Source: Azadirachta indica
Taxonomy: Eukaryota > Streptophyta > Magnoliopsida > Sapindales > Meliaceae
NCBI GenBank assembly: GCA_022749755.1
Contig: CM040440.1
Coordinates: 21,811,269 to 21,875,268, forward strand
Direction of reading: 5' to 3'
Length of the DNA stretch: 64,000 nucleotides
The position numbers and the translations under genes are program-made. The notes below the pieces were generated by a model. It was not told the DNA's origin. It saw only the letters and a list, made by a program, of their open reading frames with translations, and did not search any database. Positions 50,817 to 61,067 of this stretch are shown here, piece by piece (within the stretch, counting starts at the first letter, position 1; every line of letters starts with the position of its first letter).

Positions 50817-53044
50817 TCATTTAGAGAGAGAAGGTGAAGAAGAAGCACCGGTGCACGGCAAAGAGCCAGGCGGCGGAGACCCTTGCCTGTGAAGTAGTTC
50901 TCGCGCCAAGGATTGAAGATCATCACCGCCGCCACCGGTTGATGCTGAGCAAGTTCCTCCAAATTGACGTGGATCAATGTGCCGCTGCTGCATGGCCCAT
51001 GGAGGTTGCACCATTGGATCAAAAAGTGACGATAAATCGTATGTTGCAGGCGTGGAGGATGCTCTTGGGAGGTCGGATATTGATAGAGGAGGCGTTGTCA
51101 TTAGGGTTTGTGGTGGAGGAGGTGGCGGTGGCGGTGGCGGTGATGGAAGCTCCAGTGTTGCTAGATGTGCTTGTAAGTATGAAAGCTCAGCTTGTAAGTT
51201 CACCACCTGCGTAAGCAATTTGCCAAGAAATAACCAAACAAGAAAAAGAGAATAAAAATTGTAAGTTAATTTCGTATTTTAGATATAAACCCAAAAGAGA
51301 GTAAATATAACTTTCGGGTTTATTTGGAATTTTATTTAGTAATTATACATGGTTGTAAAGAGTAATGAAGGCAACATGAAACAACCAATTCCCAATTGTT
51401 GAAGAAAAGATCGAGCACTTTTCCAATAAATCAAGTAATAAAAGAAAAGATATTATAGCAGTGATCAATTTTTAATGCTAAACTGCAAGGCAAGTTTAAG
51501 TCTTCTGGCGATCATTATTTGAATTTAAATTCTATGTGGTGCTTGAATTATGTGCAACAGAACATGGTGTTGCGGACAAATGAAGATTTCGTGTAGCTAA
51601 CATATAGAAAATTAACATTGCGAGAGAAATTGCATCTAATTTTTAAAATAAATTAACGGTATGTACATATATAAACTGATAAATAACATGCAATCATGGT
51701 TTACTAAGAACTTGTATAGATGCATGCATCAGCGCCCATAGCTAGAACTATTTAAAATCGAGAAGGAAGGTAAACTAGAAGAGAAAATGGGGAAAATTAA
51801 TGAACAAAAAAAATAAAAAATAAAAAATCTTTCATTTGCACTACGGATTAATGCTTCACATAATAAGACGGAAAAAGAATTTGAATTAATGTCAAGCCAA
51901 TTTAACCCACGAAAATTCGGTTTACAGCTCTCATTTTTATAATTTTTGAAGAGCAAATACTAAAACCCAAAAAGGAAAAGAGAAGGTTGGACCGTTCATC
52001 AAATTAATCAAGGAAAGCTAATAATGAGTGCAATTGTTTGGCTTGCATAGATTTGCTGTAAACATGATTACATATATATTAACAGAAGTACCCATAAAAA
52101 CTGTGCTGTGATAGGAAACCAACAGATATAATCGTGGGGAACAGGAAAACTTGTGGCACTTGAGATAAATTAAGATTCTACTACCAAGAACAAGAACAGC
52201 AAGCAAACCGACCATCTCCCTAAAACCAGCAAAATCTCCGAATCGCACAGAAAGATAGCAGAAACTGTAGCGTAGACCAATTTAATAACCGCCGACCATA
52301 TCATTTCTTAATCAAATTTCCTTCTAGATTTCAGTAAACCCGCAATACTGTTCTGTCCACTGACAAGCAAAGCATGTTCTATTATTTTCCTTCATAATTC
52401 TCTTGTTTCTTATACAAACATAGCCAACCTTTATTTGCACAGAGAAACTGAACCAAGTTTAATTGTTTGAGATGCATGGTGAAAACCTCAGCAAAGTAGC
52501 GATCAAAATTAGGTAATTATGGGTTTATTTGTTTAAGTTTCCTATTTACAAAAATGCTTTCGAAAATGATGGGAAGAGAAAAGATGACATTCTGAGGCCT
52601 AAGTAAGTGGATGTAAAAGAGACAATAAAAGCAAGAAACAAATATAAGTTGTCTTTCTAGCATAAGAGCCAAGAAGATGACAACTCTTTTATCAGAATAT
52701 AAAGATAATAGTACCTGTTGCTGCAGAGCGAAGATGTGAGCAACGCAGCCATAAACAGGATCTCTAAGACGAGCCTGAGCTTCATAACATATAGTAACCA
52801 CCGCATCAAGCCGTTTGTGAACAGGAATATGCAGCAGAAGTTTCGACACATTACTCGCCCCAAAAACTTTGTGCACAGCAGCAAAATGAGCAGCGCCTTG
52901 TTCTGAGTCGAAATAAGGCGCAAATATGCAACCTGGAACACATTTCCTTCTCAAAAACTTGCACGCGCCACATGGTCCAGTACCACCGCCACTGCTGCTA
53001 CTCCCACCGCCACTACCGCCGCTGCTGCTAGGGTTTGCACTCAT
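50817..53044 (-). CDS. LBD18: LOB-domain transcription factor, LBD18/LBD30 type
   Basis: A 239-aa plant-specific transcription factor from two exons (53044-52715, 51206-50817; intron 1,508 bp, phase 0 after ALQQQ, the usual class I position). The zinc-finger-like C block CX2CX6CX3C is at C25, C28, C35 and C39. The GAS block ([18 protein letters not shown]) and the leucine-zipper-like segment ([20 protein letters not shown]) follow. The N-terminus is Gly/Ser-rich; the C-terminal half has ten consecutive Pro and the conserved [14 protein letters not shown] segment also found in Arabidopsis LBD18. LBD18 acts downstream of ARF7/ARF19 in lateral root emergence, and LBD18/LBD30 promote tracheary element formation. 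This single copy may be co-orthologous to both. It is divergent from the second LBD gene. Confidence 0.93.
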
Positions 53045-54229
53045 GATTATGGTTATTACTATTACTATTCGTTTAAAATTCTGTTCTCTTTCTCTTAATC
53101 TATATAATACTGATCACATGATTAGCTAGGGTTTGAGGAGCTAAAGAAAAGAAGAGAAGAGAAGAAGAAGAAGAATATCAAAGGGTTTTGGTTGGTGGGT
53201 CTAGTGTTATTTTTTTTGGTAGTGAGTTTTTGTATTTTTTTTTTTAATGGGGGATTTAAAACGCTAGATGAAGTCTTTAAAGCCACGCGAGAGAGCAAAC
53301 CCCCATTTAGCTGCTTGCGTGAAGCAAACATGCGATAAGCCTAGCTATTCTCAACTGCCCTTTTTTTCATTTATCTTCCTTCATCTCGTGAATTTTTCTA
53401 ACAAAACTCATGTTGTTTTTTTTTGTTTTTTCTTTTTCTTTTTCTGTCTAGGTGGTCGCATATATAATATGAATAAATCCTTACAACTTTGCTTTTGCTA
53501 TATATATATATATATATATCTGAATCTGCCTTGCAAACCAAAGAATAGATTTTAGAAATCGAAACGTGTCAATTCTTTCTGTCTGTATTTGCCACTGCGT
53601 GTATTAAGCTGCGTAGAGAACAAAAGACGCTAACTCTCTTTCTATCTCAACGTTGAATTGAAAATGACTCAGCATTTTCCTTTCCTTTCACAATATAATA
53701 ATATTCCGAACAAAACCTGAGTTTTTGAGAATGACTTGAAAGACCACATTTTTTTTTTTAAAAATTTGCTTTAACTATATTTAGTATGTCTAATAAACTA
53801 TGCCTTTTAACCTTGGAAGTAAACACTAAATCTATAAGTAAAATAAAATTCCTAGCCTACAAGAGACAGAAATGTTCACGCCATTATCATTTTGGCTATG
53901 GCTTGTGTTAAATTATATATGCTATACAAGGAAATGCAGAAACAAATCCTAGCTAACTAGTATATAAATGGAGAAGTGTTCAAGCCTTTCAAAAGGGTGG
54001 ATCGAGTTTAAAATAGCGATGATTTTGATTATGACATCTATCATTACTGTAATCATTGTTCATCTACTTGAGCAGTTGCCTTTCCATAGAAATTAGAAAA
54101 GCTGATAAGCTTCGCAATATAATAAGGGTGCTGGATTTCGCTTAGAGTTGTGATGGGGTATGTATAAATTAAAATTTTTTTAAAAAAATAAACATAAGAA
54201 TGAACGATTGACGAACGGATGGCGAATTT

Positions 54230-54750
54230 GTCATTCCATTCAGTGAATTTGACCGAATAATAATCCGGTTGAGCCCATTATTAACAGGGACTAGCGAGCG
54301 GATCGAACGGTCAAAGCCGAATTCCGGCGTTCAAAGCTACAGAGATGCCCTACCAATGCCAAAACGACACGTTTTAGTCGGTGACTATGAACGTAACGGC
54401 CCGGTAAAAGATGACCTCATTCTAAAACGGGACCCACGCGCCGTTCCCTTGAAAAGAAAGTAACGCTCGTGCTCCCTCTCTGTTTCCTGATTTTTAACTC
54501 GTATTTAAAATTTTCTGATGCAATAAAAAATATAAAAGAATTTTATTTTTGCAGGAAGAAAATTTTTAGACTCTGTTACAGTCCGTAACGGCGCGTCACC
54601 GCGCCGTCCGGCTCTTGTCCAATCCGTGTGTTGTGAGTAGGAAGCACTGACAGAAGATCTAAGCCCCACGCTTTGACCGAACACGTGTCGTGATTTTAAA
54701 TCCCGATGAAAACTGTGATATATTGCTTACGTCGTAACAGCTGGTAGTGA
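54230..54750. other. G+C-rich, CpG-rich island inside AT-rich LBD spacer
   Basis: Base composition shifts sharply from AT-rich to mixed with many CG dinucleotides (for example AACGGCCCGGT, CCCACGCGCCGT). No domain-like ORF. It could be a decayed promoter/first exon or a conserved regulatory block. Confidence 0.45.
54588..54607. repeat. Perfect GC-rich hairpin ACGGCGCG-tcac-CGCGCCGT
   Basis: Eight-base arms are exact reverse complements around a four-base loop, in the middle of the CpG-rich island. Confidence 0.85.
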
Positions 54751-57519
54751 TTTACGGTGATGTTAATAACATTTCATTTATTTTACCTTTTAAAATCTAA
54801 AAAAGTATTTCAAACATAAATTGTTAAGTAATCAAAATAAAAAACTTTAATGATTAGAAGATTAGTAAAAAATACAAAACCAAGTTCTTTCATAGGTCTT
54901 TGTATGGATAGAATTTGAACTTATATTCTAATTCTGAAATTTGAATTTCATTTCATACTTGTTATTAACATTAGTTGCAGTATACACCGTTAAATAATTT
55001 GATTTGACTTGGAAGAAATTTTAAAAAAGAAATTGAAGTAGTAAATACAATTTGAAATGATATGAGTTATAATATAAACAATTGAATTGAATTAAATACT
55101 TTAATAATAGAGATGTAGGAACTTGAATTAACGATGTCCCAACAAGATTTGAGTAATTAGCCCGAGTTGTCTTAAGGTTGCTTAAACTTTTACTGACAGA
55201 AACATATTGCATATAAGTTTAATAATGTAAGGTAATTACGACCCCACGAATTATTCATTCGTGCGGTCAACACGATCTTCATAAAATAATATTTTCAAAA
55301 CAAACAATTGTGATTTTGCTTTGCGAATTTTGTGTTGACAGAAGCAAGCGTGTCATAGATTACAGGATGTCACCTTAACATGCAGCAAAGTGGGCTACTA
55401 ATTAAGAATAATATACCAGTTAATAAGCTTTAAAGGTGAATAAATTAATTAAAAATTAAAGGAGTCAAAGAAAGAGTTTGAACAATTAACACTAATCATG
55501 AAATCTAAGAATTAATTAATTAATTACTTCTGTTATCAATCCAAAAGCCACGTTAATTAGTCAAACAATCTAGAAAACTTACATATATAAAAAATCTCTA
55601 CCACCTTTTGATGAAAAGTAGCTCGTGATTTGATAGCGTTATACAATTAGTTTAGATCTATATATATATACAGCTAGCTATCACACCTAGATTTTGAACA
55701 TAAAACATGTTTAATAATTCGAAGGAAAATTATAATTATATAAAGACGACGAACTCTTGGCATATATAAAAATTGAACAAGTTTGAAGTAGTAAACGAGT
55801 TTGCCTGAATGAATCAGACGAGACATAAAGAGTGTGGGAACTGGGAAACTAATTAAGGTTCTCCTTCTCTTAAACATCGATCCTTAATTTTGAGCAAATT
55901 AATAAGAATTCTTGTCGCATATAATTTGCAGGTCCTACAAGTTTGAAACAAACGCAGAGCATTCTATCAGATCAGTGATGATACTGTCTAGTACTAGCAA
56001 CCAGACTTTGATCTTCGAAACGTAACGAGAAGGCTCGAGTGCCTCTTTCTTCCTTTCCGGATGGGCAGCTAGCAATAGCATGAATCCTCTAGTGCAACTG
56101 CATGCGCAAGCCAAATCAATAACAAGATTTTGTAACTTGAAGTTGTACATTATTTTGAATCTCTCCCATTGCTTGAGTAACAGGTATTTACCTCCTTATT
56201 CATGGGGATGAAGATATGAAGATAGTTTTATTCCCTAATTATTCAAAGAGTAACTTCTTCTCTCTAGCCATAAATTTTTTGGGTCATATTGTATATAATA
56301 ACAAACTAAAACTCCGACAGCCTAAAAACCTAACTGACCAAGAATATTAAATAGTTAACTAACATGGAAGATAAGTTGAGGAAAACCTAAATGACGTTTG
56401 GGCCGAACCAACATGGACCTGGAATAATTACTTTCAGATTGGATGAGTGAGCGAGCTATCCAGGCAGGCTGTATGGCCCATGATCACGAAACACAGCGAA
56501 GAACAGTCAAAGAGTAGAATTAGTTTAAGACAGTATAAAGCTCTTTGGTTTTGTCGTACATTCCACTGATATAACAAAATCTTACTTCAACGTCGTTTCC
56601 TGCACGGTCCAGACAGGAGGCGAACGGCGCGGTTCTATTACTTGACAGTATGCTATGTAATATATATATATATATATATATATCTCTTCTTACCTACTCT
56701 AGTCTTACATGTATTCTAATAATTAATTTGTTTGTTCTTTTTATGTAAAGTCTATTGCAAACACTTGTTATTAATTGATTTAAACTTGGTGGTCATGACT
56801 CATGAGTCTGAACTTGTTTTAATATTAGAGAATAATGATATTGAAGAGTCAAACTTTTTACAACTCCCAACTCTCCTCCAGCCTCTTTACTGATCAGCCT
56901 TATATATTAACCTTACAACTATATATATGCATGCATGAATGCTCAATATTATTTTATGCTTTGAAGATGCCAAGGAAGAATTTAATGCAAATTAAATCCA
57001 GTCTTTTTGTTCGAATAAAAAAAAACAATATTTTAATAAATAAATAAACTGCTTTGTAAGTTAATGTTGTCTAGAAATGAAACTTAAAAAAAAAAAAAGT
57101 TTTCCAACTCATTGTCTTTTATATTTCTCTCTCTCTCTCTCATTTCTCTAATATCACAAGATCGTCACCACAATTCGCAGCCCTGAGAAAGCGTAAATAC
57201 TGAAAAAGTTTATGATCATATAATAATAACAAAGAGTGGTAATTCCATTTCCCAAGGCACACGTAATTTCTGTCTTCGGTCCAAACTGCAGAAGTGCGAA
57301 GAGACGAGGGGAAGGATAGGCCTAATTTCTTTCTGCTTTTCCCTTGGAGGGTACTGTTTCGTGGGTTATGCTGACTTAGTCTTTGCTTAACATAGACGAT
57401 AAGTAGGCCCGTCTTCCAGAATGCCACTTGTCTTGATTTGATGTATGCTTCCAATTCTTACATCAACCATCCCATCCCATGGTTTTTCGTGCTTCTCACT
57501 ATCATTTATAGCCTTCCCT

Positions 57520-57558
<39 letters not shown>

Positions 57559-58607
57559 TGTGCACACACCACCTTCTCCTCAAAATCCCTCAATTTAATT
57601 GCAGTCGTTTGCTCACATAACACACAGTAGTTCATTTCCTTGATATAGGACACAAACTTTTGTAGCGACCAAAAAGTCAAGCTATTCATTCAATAAACAT
57701 TAGAATATATATATCCACCATCCACTTTCTTCCATGGAAAGTGATATTAATTGGCAACAATTAATCACGTTGTACAGAAATGCACGATTTCTCTCATGCG
57801 TATGAATTTTATGCTACGGATATATGTGGAGATACAGTACAGTAATGACAACAAACTTGAGTAATAATAAAAGTGAAACAGGGTTTCTTCCATTTCGCCA
57901 ATGGAATTGGAATTGGTTATGGGACCCAAGTAAGCAAGTGCAAATTTAGTTGCTGAAAATATCAGATGGGAAAAGTACTTTTGCAATTTGACCTTTAAGT
58001 AATTACCAAAGAAGATTGTTATGAGTTCGGCTCTTGTATATATAATATGTCAGTGAGTAAGACAGTCGCGGTATTCTCCGGCCATCGATACTCTGAGAAA
58101 AGAGCCGATATGGAAGTGACAGGAGAAAGAAATGATTTGATTAGATGTATAGGATGTATATATCTTTGTCGCACGTGGGATTCACACGTGGCTGCAGCTG
58201 CGGCGGTTGGAAGTTTATACTGTCACTCACCGCATGTATGTTTGCTTCACGCAATCTGTTAATTCCACTGCTTCCACTTACCGTGGCTTTAAAGATTGAA
58301 CCAAGTACATTCCCCACACAAGTACTATTACGCTCTTTTTCTAAATTCATTCCTCATTTTATTTTCGATTTAATTAGTATTATTTTTAACAAAAGTAAAA
58401 TAAAATACTTTCAAATGACCCACCACCAAAAGCTTGCAAATTTTATAATAAAAACAAAGCAACAAACAAATCCAATATTTTTGCTCTCTAAATATACCCC
58501 CATCTCTCTTTATCTTTCTTCCTTCTTTCTAGACCCCACCCCAGCAGAAAGGCAAAATCTTGACAAGAAGATAACGTTGGTGGCTATAGCCTTAAGAGGG
58601 AGATCAG

Positions 58608-61067
58608 ATGAATGCAAATAATGGAGGTGGGCCTTGTGGCGCCTGTAAGTTTCTGCGGCGAAAGTGCGTAAAAGGGTGCGTTTTTGCACCATATTTCGAC
58701 GCAGACCAAGGCACAGCTCATTTTGCAGCAGTGCATAAGGTTTTTGGTGCTAGCAATGCTTCTAAGCTTCTCATGCGTATTCCGGTTCACAAGCGGCTTG
58801 ATGCGGTTGTTACTCTTTGTTATGAGGCTTTGGCTCGGGCTAGAGATCCAGTTTACGGCTGCGTTGGCCACATCGTTGCCCTTCAGCAACAGGTGAGCTT
58901 AATGTTTATTTTTTTAATTTTTCAACTATCATGTTAGCTTCCACAGAGGTTTGTGCACTTGTTTGCGTTCACAAGGACAAAACTTTAGATTGATTCGACG
59001 CGAACAAACTTCTCTGTTCGGAGATTTTTGGTGGTCTGCTCCATTAGGGTTTGCTTTTTTCTTTTCTCCTTCAAAAAAATAAATATATTTCAAATAAGTC
59101 TTGCTGCTCCGGTGTATGAATATGCTAACACGCAGCCCCAAGTACAGTTAGGGAGGTTGAACGTGCAGTAGTTTGCCAATGAAAATATTTGAAGTATTCA
59201 AATCTTTTCTTCTAGGAGTTGCAGATTGAGCTGACCCGGGTTTTCTTGACAATCATTTACTAGTTTCAATTCGTTTCAGTTTGCAAAATTGAATGAAAGC
59301 CAGAAAGTTTTAATTTCCTGATCAAAATCCACTGTATTCTAATCTTGAATGAAGCAGGGTGTATATTTTTCTTTTTGCCTCGCCAGTTTGAGAGAACTGT
59401 AGAAGTAAACCAATATGAGCTTACTTTTCGGTTCACTAGAATCTTATAGTTAGATTTGCTGTCTATGTTTTTCCAAGAAGAAAGTTTTGTTAATAATTCT
59501 TGCGAAACAAGAGGCTCATTCATGGTTAAAGTAATGAATGAAAAGACGAAGTTTCGTGGTAATCATACCACCTATTACCTTGGAATGCAACACCGATGCC
59601 ATTGTTTAGTCTTTTTACAAGTAGAAGTAGTATTGTAGACGCAACATCACTTAGTCAAGTTTTCACAGTTGTAAGACCGCTTTTTATAAGTTTTTCCAGT
59701 CATACTTCACTCTTTTTTTATGATAATAGGCACGCTAACTTGCATCTTTGTGTATGGTTAATTTCTTGTATCTAGTTCTAAGCAATATCACATTTTATTT
59801 GTAAGCAATTTTACCTTTTCCCCCTTAAATCAGCCATTTGGTTCCTAAGGTTTCTTCTCTTGGGTAAAACCAATAATGGGTTTTCAGTTTTTCAATTAAA
59901 ACCGCGAAAAATCCTTGCAAACTTTCAGAACTCATAGATTATTGTTTTAGGGTTTTAATTAGTAATAGTTAGGCGTGACTATAGAGGTCTCGTTTCCCCA
60001 TGAAAAAAAATTTATATGATTGAAACCCAATCTACGGCCTTCTTTGGAAAGAGAGAAATCAAGGCGGAGGAAATCGATTGAGCTGGCGGCTGTCAAGTGT
60101 CATGTACTGGTGGGATTACCATGGAGTCTTGCTTATTGCTTGCCGGAACTACTAAGCAAACTTTATCAGCTCGAGAAATATATTATTATTTTTGGTTTTG
60201 ACTTTTTTAGTCCTATAATCTCTGTAAATTATTAACCATATATAGATGTATTTTTCTTTGCATTTATGGGTCCTACCACGTGTTGGAACTTCCAATTAAT
60301 AGCTTCACTAAATTAACCAGAAAGCTTTTTAATCATCGTGCAATCAGATAAGCTCAAAATGATCATTTTCTTCACTCTCCTGTATGATCTGGCGTTTCTG
60401 GGATTTCAAGAGCTATTACTTTTCATTAGGCAAATACCGATGGCTATCTGCTTTATGGCTAAGTGTCTGGCAGAAAAGCAGAAATAAAAACCAATATCCT
60501 ATCTCCTTAAATTAGGTAGAATAGCATTACAATCTTAGTTTACATTGACTACTTGTAAATTAAGGAATAGGAAGTTAGTTATAGTCGGATAAGATAAATT
60601 AAATATTAATTATAATTATGTCTAAAGTGGCTGCATAATCATATTTTATATCTGCATGATATGATTAAGATGGATACAATATTAATTGTTAACTACATTT
60701 TTCTACTTCGTGAAACTTCGATATTATGATTACACAGGTGGTAAATTTGCAGGCAGAGTTAGCTTACACTCAGGCCCGTCTTGCTATATTGCAGCGGCTT
60801 CCTCTGCCGTCCCAAGCTCAAAGCAATTCACCGCCAAATCTTCAGTCCTCCGCAGAACTGGCATCAGCTACGGAAATGTTATCTAGTTATAATATATCTA
60901 TGCATTTTGATCCTGTGCAACCGCAACAATTGACACCAGCAGATTTGACTAGTTCTTTTAACCCATTCGATGAAGAGGTCGATGATGGAGATCTCCGAAC
61001 TTTAGCTCGAGAATTTGTATCTAAATACTTGCCGGGAGTAAAAATCCGACCTTCAAGCTCCGATTGA
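58608..61067 (+). CDS. LBD31: LOB-domain transcription factor, LBD19/LBD31 type
   Basis: A 204-aa class I LBD protein from two exons (58608-58892 and 60738-61067; 1,845-bp intron in the same phase-0 site after LQQQ as its neighbour). C block CX2CX6CX3C at C10, C13, C20 and C24; GAS block with [18 protein letters not shown]; zipper-like [18 protein letters not shown]. The C-terminus is acidic and ends in [18 protein letters not shown]...RPSS, closely similar to the end of Arabidopsis LBD31. In Arabidopsis, LBD19 sits beside LBD18 and LBD31 beside LBD30, so this gene is the expected partner of the LBD18/30-type gene. The two are paralogues but transcribed away from each other. The ATG follows a short leader without upstream ATG near a CTAAATATAC TATA-like box (about 58488). 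The exact Arabidopsis name (19 or 31) is uncertain. Confidence 0.9.

Larger units (their letters stand above)
53045..58607. promoter_or_regulatory. 5.6-kb spacer between divergent LBD genes
   Basis: It holds the promoters of both LBD genes. No credible gene. Notable contents: (AT)n tracts near 53500-53519, 56660-56683 and 57528-57552; a G+C-rich island at about 54230-54750 with a perfect GC hairpin; and an ACACGTGT G-box near 54681. Also an inverted repeat CACGAAT/ATTCGTG near 55245-55263, and a GAGACA auxin-response-type hexamer near 53861. Short ORFs at 54269-54463 and 57140-57689 are not convincing. Confidence 0.5.

Noticed and set aside
50834..51214. 126-codon plus-strand ORF
   Set aside because: It is antisense to LBD18-type exon 2, whose proline and glycine codons keep the opposite strand open.
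54269..54463. 64-codon ORF in the CpG-rich island
   Set aside because: Open only because the block is G+C-rich; no start context, splice partner or domain supports it.
57140..57689. Two overlapping minus-strand ORFs of about 100 codons
   Set aside because: One runs through an (AT)n microsatellite and neither shows a domain; no convincing splice structure.
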